This document shows, piece by piece, positions 1-5,698 of a DNA stretch of 5,698 nt. The notes below the pieces were generated by a model. It was not told the DNA's origin and ran no database searches. It saw nothing but the letters and a program-made list of their open reading frames with translations. Position numbers and translations under genes: made by a program. Position 1 is the first letter of the stretch. The number at the start of each line of letters is the position of its first letter. Origin of the DNA: Chlamydiota bacterium (GTDB lineage: Bacteria > Chlamydiota > Chlamydiia > Chlamydiales > JAJFMB01); assembly GCA_021772355.1 (NCBI GenBank), contig JAJFMB010000120.1, positions 1 through 5,698 on the forward strand, written 5' to 3'.

Positions 1-301
1 GCTCTTTCCAGAAGCGCTTGACTCCTTAGAGGCTTTTCAAAAATTTAAAGACGCTGTTGATGTACCCGTCTTGGCTAATCTCACCGAATTCGGAAAAACC
101 CCAATGTTTAGCACCAAAGAACTAAGCGCCATCAATATCGATATGGCCCTCTATCCCCTTTCCGTAACCCGCGCCATGAACTTGGCTGCGCTAAAAGCTT
201 TGCAAGACATAAGGCAAAGCGGCTCACAGCAGAATAGTGTGCAGCACATGCAAACACGTGAAGAACTATATCAATTCCTTAAAACAAGAGAAATGTCATG
301 A
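1..301 (+). CDS. prpB: PrpB, 2-methylisocitrate lyase (C-terminal ~99 residues, 5' end outside window)
   Basis: This is the last enzyme of the 2-methylcitrate cycle, cleaving 2-methylisocitrate to succinate and pyruvate in the cytoplasm (isocitrate lyase/PEP mutase superfamily). The reading frame is open from base 2, with no start codon needed inside the window; the TTG at 71 lies in the middle of a conserved stretch and is not the start. The visible part reads VPVLANLTEFGKTPMFSTKEL, then MALYPLSVTRAMNLAA and MQTREELY. These match from memory the C-terminal third of E. coli PrpB (ANITEFG, ALYPLSAFRAMNRAA, MQTRNELYE). The catalytic KKCGH-type loop lies upstream and cannot be seen. The protein ends about 10-15 residues earlier than I recall for the E. 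coli protein. The stop codon overlaps the prpC start as ATGA, which implies translational coupling. Confidence 0.93.
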   Translation, partial: LFPEALDSLEAFQKFKDAVDVPVLANLTEFGKTPMFSTKELSAINIDMALYPLSVTRAMNLAALKALQDIRQSGSQQNSVQHMQTREELYQFLKTREMS

Positions 302-1416
302 AAAAAGAAAAAACCGGTGGTTTAGCCGGCATCATTGCCGGAGATTCGACCATCTGCATCTGCGGTGCAGAGGAAGAAACATTAACCTATCGCGGCTACT
401 CCATTGAAGATTTAGCCCAACACGCCTCGTTTGAGGAAACGGCCTACCTTCTACTACGAGGAGCGCTTCCGAGCCACACAGAACTAACAGCCTATCAAGA
501 CAACCTAAAACAAAACCGTTCTATACCCGATGCCCTCAAAACTGTTTTAGAACAGGTCCCGGCAGACGCCAATATGATGGACGTATTACGCACCGGCTGC
601 TCAGTACTTGGGAATCTCGAACAGGAATCCTCTAGCCGTGATGCGCTCACCATTGCCGACCGCCTTATCTCCTCTTTCAGCTCTCAACTGCTCTATTGGT
701 ATCACTTTCATACCAGCGGCAAAAGGATCTCATTGAAAACAGAAGAGGAGTGCCTCGCCAGTCATATCCTGCACCTCATCCACGGCTGCTCCCCCACTGT
801 TTTTCACAGACAGTGTTTAAATATTTCCCTTATTCTCTACGCCGAACATGAATTTAACGCCTCAACCTTTACGGTGCGTACCATTGCCAGCACCTTGTCG
901 GATTTCTACTCTGCCATTTGCGGCGGCATCGGTGCATTGCGCGGTCCCCTGCACGGCGGTGCGAATGAAAAAGCCATGGCGCTCATCGAAAAATTCAAAA
1001 CTCCTGATGAAGCAGAAGCTGCGATTATGGACATGCTCAAGAAAAAAGAGCTCATCATGGGATTTGGCCATCGCGTCTACACCACCAAAGACCCCCGCTC
1101 TCCTATCATCAAAGAGCTGGCCCGCAAACTCAGCGAAGAAGCAAAAGAGACACGCCTTTTTGCCATTGCCGACAGGATCGAAGAAGTGATGTGGAGAGAA
1201 AAACAACTTTTCCCCAATGTCGATTTCTTTAGCGCACTTGTCTATCATCACCTGGGGATACCTACTGAAATGTTCACTCCTCTCTTTGTGATGGCACGCA
1301 TCGCCGGATGGTCAGCGCATCTGATGGAACAGCGTACAGACAATAAACTTATCCGTCCCCTAAGCAACTACATCGGACCGGAAGCAAAAGCGTGGCTGCC
1401 CCTTGCAAACAGATAA
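298..1416 (+). CDS. prpC: PrpC, 2-methylcitrate synthase
   Basis: It condenses propionyl-CoA with oxaloacetate to give 2-methylcitrate and CoA, the entry step of the methylcitrate cycle; cytoplasmic, citrate synthase family. The 372 residues are near the usual 370-390. The citrate synthase catalytic triad is visible: His219 in LHGGANE, His258 in GFGHRVY and Asp309 in PNVDFFSAL. The AEHEFNASTFT block is at about 182-192, and the C terminus has RTDNKLIRPLSNYIGPE. Assignment as methylcitrate rather than citrate synthase rests on the short N terminus, the LLYWYHFH and AEHEFNASTFT blocks, and the position between prpB and prpD. The family is known to have some citrate synthase activity as well. 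The ATG at 298 overlaps the prpB stop (ATGA) and follows a purine-rich AAGAG at 286-290, 7 bases upstream. Its last 14 bases overlap prpD. Confidence 0.95.
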   Translation: MKKEKTGGLAGIIAGDSTICICGAEEETLTYRGYSIEDLAQHASFEETAYLLLRGALPSHTELTAYQDNLKQNRSIPDALKTVLEQVPADANMMDVLRTGCSVLGNLEQESSSRDALTIADRLISSFSSQLLYWYHFHTSGKRISLKTEEECLASHILHLIHGCSPTVFHRQCLNISLILYAEHEFNASTFTVRTIASTLSDFYSAICGGIGALRGPLHGGANEKAMALIEKFKTPDEAEAAIMDMLKKKELIMGFGHRVYTTKDPRSPIIKELARKLSEEAKETRLFAIADRIEEVMWREKQLFPNVDFFSALVYHHLGIPTEMFTPLFVMARIAGWSAHLMEQRTDNKLIRPLSNYIGPEAKAWLPLANR

Positions 1417-2815
1417 GGCATTAGAACAGATTGCACAGTACGTGCATCACACACACATTGACAGTGAAGAAGCGCTTGAAACGGCGCGCCTTTGCTTAGC
1501 CGATGCTCTTGGGTGTGCCATTTACTCCTTGCAATTTCGGGAATGCACCAAATTGTTGGGGCCTTCTGTTCCATGGTCCATTATTCCCAACGGCGCGCGC
1601 GTTCCCGGCACTAGCTTTGTCTTAGATCCTGTTACCGCCGCGTTTAATATCGGCACCATGATTCGCTGGCTCGATTTTAACGACACCTGGCTTGGCGAAG
1701 AGTGGGGACACCCCTCCGATAACATCGGCGGCCTACTCGCAGTGAGTGATTATCTCTGCCAAGCCAAGCAAAAAGAGCTCAAAGTGCGCGATCTTCTCAC
1801 TGCCATGATCAAAGCGTACGAAATCCAAGGAATTCTGGCACTGCGCAATAGTTTTAATCGCATCGGCTTTGACCATGTGATCTTTGTGAAAGTAGCGACT
1901 GCCGCAGTCGTTTCCCATATGCTAGGCGGCAGCTATTCACAAACGGTTGACGCCATCTCGCAAGCCTTTATTGACGGCGTCCCCTTGCGCACCTATCGCC
2001 ACGCCCCTAACACCGGCTCGCGTAAATCTTGGGCAGCAGGAGATGCCACCAGCCGCGGTGTTCAGCTCGCCCATATGACCATGCAAGGGGAAATGGGCTA
2101 CCCGCAAGCACTTAGTGCTAAGAAGTGGGGTTTTTACGATGTGTACTTTCAAGGAAAACCCTTCAATCTCGAACGCTCTTTTGGCAGCTATGTAATAGAA
2201 CACATTCTCTTTAAAATCGCTTTTCCAGCAGAATTCCACGCCCAAACTGCTGTCGAGTGCGCCATTGAGCTGCACCCTCAACTCAAACACCGTCTCAATG
2301 AAATTGAATGGATCGACATCGATACACACGAATCAGCCATTCGGATCATCGATAAGACAGGCCCTCTCACCAACCCCGCCGACCGCGACCACTGCTTGCA
2401 ATACATGGTGGCCAACGCCCTGCTACACGGCACTCTCACAGCTGAGCACTACGAAGATGCGCATCACGCGCGCCATCCCCACATCGACCTACTGCGCCAA
2501 AAAATTCGCGTTAAAGAACACAAACCCTACAGCCACGACTACCTCCATCCCGACAAACGCTCCATCGCCAGCCGCCTCACCATTCACTTCAAAGACGGCA
2601 GCACACTTGGACCTCTCGAAATCGAGTATCCCTTAGGCCACAAAAAAAGACGAAAAGAAGCGTACCCTCTTCTTTTCGAAAAATTAGAAAAAAATCTCTC
2701 AACAAAATTCGATAACGATCACACAAAAAAAATCGTGGACACACTGCAAAATCCCGCCAGGTTATATTCCCTGACAGTTTCGGAGTTTAACAGCCTATTT
2801 TGCGGCGGGTATTAA
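1403..2815 (+). CDS. prpD: PrpD, 2-methylcitrate dehydratase (TTG start)
   Basis: It dehydrates 2-methylcitrate to 2-methyl-cis-aconitate; MmgE/PrpD family, cytoplasmic. The 470 residues compare with about 483 in E. coli. The block RWLDFNDTWLGEEWGHPSDN (residues 88-107) is a PrpD hallmark and is preceded by VPNGARVPGT-like sequence; RKSWAAGDATSRGVQLA and the C-terminal ARLYSLTVSEF also fit. The start is TTG at 1403, inside the end of prpC. The frame is closed by a TAA at 1361-1363 and no ATG lies between. The alternative GTG at 1442 would remove the helix that aligns with the N terminus of E. coli PrpD. There is no well-placed Shine-Dalgarno (GGAAG at 1380-1384 is 18 bases away), so translation probably depends on ribosomes finishing prpC. 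No acnD/prpF pair is present, consistent with a direct PrpD route plus an ordinary aconitase. prpE, which follows prpD in E. coli, is absent here. Confidence 0.94.
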   Translation: MQTDKALEQIAQYVHHTHIDSEEALETARLCLADALGCAIYSLQFRECTKLLGPSVPWSIIPNGARVPGTSFVLDPVTAAFNIGTMIRWLDFNDTWLGEEWGHPSDNIGGLLAVSDYLCQAKQKELKVRDLLTAMIKAYEIQGILALRNSFNRIGFDHVIFVKVATAAVVSHMLGGSYSQTVDAISQAFIDGVPLRTYRHAPNTGSRKSWAAGDATSRGVQLAHMTMQGEMGYPQALSAKKWGFYDVYFQGKPFNLERSFGSYVIEHILFKIAFPAEFHAQTAVECAIELHPQLKHRLNEIEWIDIDTHESAIRIIDKTGPLTNPADRDHCLQYMVANALLHGTLTAEHYEDAHHARHPHIDLLRQKIRVKEHKPYSHDYLHPDKRSIASRLTIHFKDGSTLGPLEIEYPLGHKKRRKEAYPLLFEKLEKNLSTKFDNDHTKKIVDTLQNPARLYSLTVSEFNSLFCGGY

Positions 2816-2823
2816 GAAATATC

Positions 2824-5139
2824 CTATACCAAATCATACTCTTGATCCTCTGAATCATCTTCATCGTCAACAGTTGTATCAGATTCACCCTTACCTGCTT
2901 TAAGCCCTTTTAGCCCTGGGATAGGATCTTTTAAAGTACTATCGTAAAATAACCTAGGAACAATATGATGGTCCCATTTTACTTCCATTTTTCCCCTAAC
3001 CGGCATAAGAATATTCTCCCCAAATCCTTTGGCGACCCCTCTAAAGATTGAAGCAAATGAATTGTGATCCTTATCATTAGTTTTGCAAAGCTCACCCTTC
3101 ATACACATGGGGTTAAAAGGTCTACCGTTACTTTTTTCAAACTCATGAAGTGCTGTTTTCATACTCATTAGCGTCAACGTGCGGTCGCACCCGCTCTTAC
3201 ACTGATATGCCTCTGCGATGTTCAGCACCTCATGTAAGTACATATCAAACATCATCACTTTACCCTGATTAAGTGCATCTTGGGTTTTATCACCGCTCTT
3301 TTCCATTGGCTCCCCTTCCAAAGTCCTGCCAGTGGCATTAACGCATACAGCTTCAAGAGCAAAATAGCGTTTCATAAGCACTGTTTTTTCTTTACCATTC
3401 GCCATTGCATTAATCTGAGTAAATACTTCTCCATTCTTGAAGTTGTCGGGAACACTTTCAGGAAAATCATCATGATCGAAAATATCTGATAACATCTTCA
3501 ATTCCGGAGAATCACCCTCTTTAGGTTTCATCTCATTTTTTAATAATTGAAACTCTCGGTCAGCAATTTTTCTGTTGGCTTCACGATTACTAGGGATGAC
3601 ATTTACTAATGGTCGTTTTCCCTCTCCAGACAACACTTGTGTTTTGAACAACGGTTTTAATACTTTCACCTCTTTTCCATCTATCATCATGATCAGAGGA
3701 TCATCCGAAGGCCACAGGTCGTCAATCGATTGCTCAATATCGCGAATAGAACTCACTTCATTTTCACCCCATCCCGTTTTTGCAGCCGTCTCTTTTGCTA
3801 TACTGCGATCTTGACCGGACGTAATACTTAACAAATAAGTGTATGTACCATCATCGTTCAGAGTTAATCCCGGCTGATTTTCCGAACCCATGGAAGCAAA
3901 ACAATTTGTCTGTACAAGATCTAAAATACGTCCTGGTGTATCGCTTCTTGCAGACCTTCCTGCAATATATTGATTGTCAGAGGTTTTCACATAGGCAGAG
4001 TTGGCATTCACATGCGCGAGATGTTCATCTGAAGCACCATCTTTTAGAGTGATGCTGCTATCTGTCGTATTGCTAAATTCTCCCTTCCCATCAACTTCCT
4101 GATAATGACCCGCGGCTTGTTCATATGTTGATGTTCCCACTTTCACTTCTACTGTAGGCCTTTGAATAAACTGTACTAGTTGGTCCAAAACATATTCTTT
4201 ATGTTTTTCCAGCTTCAATTTTTTGCTAACGCCCTTACTTATGCTCGCAAATTTGGTTTTTTTGGGTACAATTCGGGAAATGGGAGCGTTTCCAAAAATC
4301 TCTTTTTGCACCTCATTGCTCAATAGACAAGTACCATCTTTCCAAAAACGGTCCTGTTTATGAACGACACGTTTGGCATACTCTTTTTTCTTTGCCGCAC
4401 TCTTCTCACCATCCGTTGCCTTCCAAAACTTCTCAAGTGTTGCAAAATCTTTTTTCATAACGGAGTGAGTACTTGTTTGCCCTCCCCGGCCTACGCTGAA
4501 TGTTTGGTTATGCATAACAGATACATTATTGTTTAGTATCGCCTTTACTCCCTGTTCATGAATGGGGCGATTTTCATATTTCCCTCCTGACTCCGTTAGT
4601 AATGTAATTTGTTCTGCAATTTTCACCTCATCAAATGTAAAATTAGGAATGTCTCTGCTTATCCCATTGTGGATAAGATCTAGTGACTCTTGGAAACTGT
4701 CAACGGGGGGTACTCTAGCCAGTAATTTTTCTAAACTTGAAGAAACGTATTCATTGCGGTAAGATTTTGCAAGTTGCATCTTTTGTTCAGGATCTAAATT
4801 TTTACTGCTTAGGGCTGCATTTAAAATTTGCTCTCGATTTATGACAGCACCGGGAAAATTATCTTCAATACTTTTACAAAGTTCATTGAAGTCGTTTTTA
4901 TCGTGATTATCCTCTACCCAATTACTAAGAACTTCTTGAGTCAACTCGTAATTTTGCTCCTCTTTGTCACGTCCTGAGGTTACACTGGCAGTGAGCGCTA
5001 GATTCGCACTTGCATCCTGTCGAACTAATTTTCCGGGGGGTAATGTCGTCGCACTTGGAGTCTTTTGTGAAATCGTTCCCCCCTCAATCGCATTCGTGGT
5101 TAGAGCTCCCACATCTGGAGGACTGTCCTTCTGACCCAC
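2824..5139 (-). CDS. Candidate secreted phosphoinositide phosphatase, SopB/IpgD/SidF-like CX5R effector
   Basis: Seen: 771 residues when counted from the GTG at 5139, the only ATG/GTG/TTG start able to give the full frame; a CTG at 5199 with a strong Shine-Dalgarno may be the true start and would add 20 residues. No signal peptide or membrane segment is evident. The N terminus is rich in T, S, P, Q and N, as in type III effectors. A lysine-rich stretch lies at 292-314. Residues 647-654 read CKSGCDRT, fitting CX5R with Cys647 as nucleophile and Arg653 binding phosphate. The tail, 752-771, is strongly acidic. Known: SopB, IpgD and SidF carry CKSGKDRTG-type loops and dephosphorylate host inositol lipids. 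Inferred: it is delivered into the host cell and remodels phosphoinositides, helped by the upstream chaperone. Substrate and ring position cannot be deduced. Residues about 1-380 match nothing I recognise. The lysine of the usual loop is replaced by cysteine (651) and the following glycine by leucine (655). The gene is more AT-rich than prpCD, suggesting separate ancestry. Confidence 0.72.
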   Translation of the reverse strand: MGQKDSPPDVGALTTNAIEGGTISQKTPSATTLPPGKLVRQDASANLALTASVTSGRDKEEQNYELTQEVLSNWVEDNHDKNDFNELCKSIEDNFPGAVINREQILNAALSSKNLDPEQKMQLAKSYRNEYVSSSLEKLLARVPPVDSFQESLDLIHNGISRDIPNFTFDEVKIAEQITLLTESGGKYENRPIHEQGVKAILNNNVSVMHNQTFSVGRGGQTSTHSVMKKDFATLEKFWKATDGEKSAAKKKEYAKRVVHKQDRFWKDGTCLLSNEVQKEIFGNAPISRIVPKKTKFASISKGVSKKLKLEKHKEYVLDQLVQFIQRPTVEVKVGTSTYEQAAGHYQEVDGKGEFSNTTDSSITLKDGASDEHLAHVNANSAYVKTSDNQYIAGRSARSDTPGRILDLVQTNCFASMGSENQPGLTLNDDGTYTYLLSITSGQDRSIAKETAAKTGWGENEVSSIRDIEQSIDDLWPSDDPLIMMIDGKEVKVLKPLFKTQVLSGEGKRPLVNVIPSNREANRKIADREFQLLKNEMKPKEGDSPELKMLSDIFDHDDFPESVPDNFKNGEVFTQINAMANGKEKTVLMKRYFALEAVCVNATGRTLEGEPMEKSGDKTQDALNQGKVMMFDMYLHEVLNIAEAYQCKSGCDRTLTLMSMKTALHEFEKSNGRPFNPMCMKGELCKTNDKDHNSFASIFRGVAKGFGENILMPVRGKMEVKWDHHIVPRLFYDSTLKDPIPGLKGLKAGKGESDTTVDDEDDSEDQEYDLV

Positions 5140-5206
5140 CTCTGTCGTTTGGACAGAAGATACATTTTGTTCTGGATTTACATCTATTGGTCCAGGCAGT
5201 CCAAAA

Positions 5207-5214
5207 CTCCTCTT
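5207..5214 (-). promoter_or_regulatory. Strong Shine-Dalgarno AAGAGGAG before a possible CTG start of the effector
   Basis: AAGAGGAG on the - strand lies 18 bases after the chaperone stop codon. A 7-base spacer (TTTTGGA) separates it from CTG at 5199-5197, which is in frame with the effector. The TTG at 5204-5202 is in another frame and stops within a few codons. The GTG at 5139 has only an AGAG touching it, with no spacer. A CTG start would give an N terminus beginning (M)PGPIDVNPEQNVSSVQTTEV before the GTG-encoded residue. The ribosome site is clear; use of CTG is inference. Confidence 0.6.
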
Positions 5215-5240
5215 AAAAAAAACTTCTCTTTCTACAGAGA
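5215..5240 (-). terminator. Weak hairpin with T8 tract between chaperone and effector (possible attenuator)
   Basis: On the - strand, TCTCT (5240-5236) can pair with AGAGA (5229-5225) across a 6-base loop, followed by AG and eight Ts (5222-5215). The arrangement looks like a small intrinsic terminator, but a 5-bp stem of mixed pairs is weak. It overlaps the last codons of the chaperone. If functional it would lower effector mRNA relative to chaperone mRNA; more likely it has little effect on termination. Confidence 0.2.
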
Positions 5241-5698
5241 TCTTTTGAGCTGGGCAATCGTACTCGTGTAAGATGAAATAGCATCGCTATCAGCCAACTC
5301 CTTCTCCATAATCTCCAGCACTTCTTTGGCTCGCTCTTTTTGATCAAGGGCACAGTAGCACTCCACAGAGCGAAAGAACGGTTCAGGGTGATGCGTATTT
5401 AATGTAGAGGCGTCATAAAACGCCTCCAGAGCCTTCTCATACTCTTTGTTAGTTTGGTAGCAGTACCCTAAAAAAAGGTGCGGCTCAAAAAAACGTCTGT
5501 TTAAGTGCGTCAGGTATAAGAAAATGCTCAAAGGTTTTTCGACCTCGTTTACAGCTAAACCCTCTTCCATAGCTTTTAAAGCAATCCGGTAGAAAGCATT
5601 GTATGTTTCGTTGGAGATACCTAACTGTTCTTGAAGTTCCACTTCTGTGGAGAGCTTATTTAGATAGGATTTTTTAGAGGCATCTTCTAGCTCACGCT
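5232..5698 (-). CDS. Type III secretion class II chaperone, LcrH/SycD family, TPR (5' end probably outside window)
   Basis: It is a cytoplasmic chaperone of the SycD/LcrH/IpgC family, which holds translocators or effectors unfolded before type III export. Counting from the GTG at 5642, the helix LGISNETYNAFYRIALKAM (7-25) leads into three tetratricopeptide-like repeats at about 16-49, 54-85 and 88-115. The second is the clearest, with LGYCYQTNKEYEKALEAF. The order and spacing match Yersinia LcrH (LYSLAFNQYQSGKYEDA, FFLGLGACRQAMGQYDLAI, FPFHAAECLLQKGELAEA). The frame stays open from 5643 to the window edge, adding ELEDASKKSYLNKLSTEV and nearby residues with no ATG. Family members usually have about 30 residues before the first matched helix, so the real start is probably beyond 5698. 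The GTG at 5642 would give only 136 residues against a usual 150-170. It lies directly upstream of the candidate effector on the same strand, making that protein its likely cargo. Confidence 0.82.
   Translation of the reverse strand, partial: RELEDASKKSYLNKLSTEVELQEQLGISNETYNAFYRIALKAMEEGLAVNEVEKPLSIFLYLTHLNRRFFEPHLFLGYCYQTNKEYEKALEAFYDASTLNTHHPEPFFRSVECYCALDQKERAKEVLEIMEKELADSDAISSYTSTIAQLKRSL

Noticed and set aside
71..301. Short 76-codon gene starting at TTG 71
   Set aside because: The same frame is open to the window edge and the upstream residues (LFPEAL through DAVDVPV) continue the PrpB match, so it is the tail of prpB.
862..1251. 129-codon open frame on the - strand inside prpC
   Set aside because: It lies opposite a well-conserved enzyme, its product is a Phe/His-rich shadow translation, and it resembles no family I know.
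1937..2329. 130-codon open frame on the - strand inside prpD
   Set aside because: It is the antisense shadow of conserved PrpD codons, without its own ribosome site or recognisable protein features.
2753..2809. Inverted repeat CCCGCC (2753-2758) and GGCGGG (2804-2809) at the end of prpD as a terminator
   Set aside because: Only 6 bp of stem with a loop of about 45 bases and no T-tract after it; it lies within coding sequence and is probably chance.
5163..5183. ATG codons at 5183 and 5165 (- strand) as the effector start
   Set aside because: Both are out of frame with the effector: the first is followed at once by TAA, the second gives about 20 codons before a stop.
2824..5199. PxLxxP chaperone-binding motif in the effector, as found in translocators bound by SycD-type chaperones
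   Set aside because: I scanned the protein by eye and found no exact match, so the cargo assignment rests on gene order alone.
5640..5642. GTG at 5642 as the true chaperone start
   Set aside because: It would yield a protein shorter than the family, and the frame stays open with plausible helix-forming residues to the window edge. It is kept only as a fallback.

Overview
The window holds two unrelated gene blocks that converge head-on. The left block (bases 1-2815, + strand) is a propionate-catabolism operon in the order prpB (3' end only), prpC, prpD. The right block (2824-5698, - strand) carries a type III secretion class II (LcrH/SycD-type, TPR) chaperone, whose 5' end probably lies beyond the window, followed by a large gene. 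That large protein has a CX5R phosphatase signature, CKSGCDRT, resembling the catalytic loop of the bacterial phosphoinositide phosphatase effectors SopB/IpgD (type III) and SidF (type IV).

The combination of a T3SS chaperone, an apparent host-directed lipid phosphatase and moderate GC suggests a Gram-negative bacterium living in eukaryotic cells. An environmental (amoeba-associated) chlamydia of the Parachlamydia/Waddlia/Simkania kind is my best guess. This is inferred from gene content only; an intracellular gammaproteobacterium is not excluded.

Left block: PrpC condenses propionyl-CoA with oxaloacetate to 2-methylcitrate, PrpD dehydrates it, an aconitase encoded elsewhere rehydrates it, and PrpB cleaves the product to succinate and pyruvate. 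The genes overlap (ATGA at prpB/prpC; 14 bases at prpC/prpD), so they are very likely co-transcribed and translationally coupled. No prpE, acnD or prpF follows prpD.

Right block: chaperone and candidate effector are separated by about 30-90 bases, depending on the effector start. The effector has no ATG start in frame. A strong Shine-Dalgarno sequence sits 7 bases before an in-frame CTG, 20 codons upstream of the only GTG. The effector gene looks visibly more AT-rich than the prp genes. The two stop codons at the convergence are 8 bases apart with no convincing terminator. No RNA genes, insertion sequences or CRISPR arrays were seen, and no gene-free stretch exceeds 300 bases.
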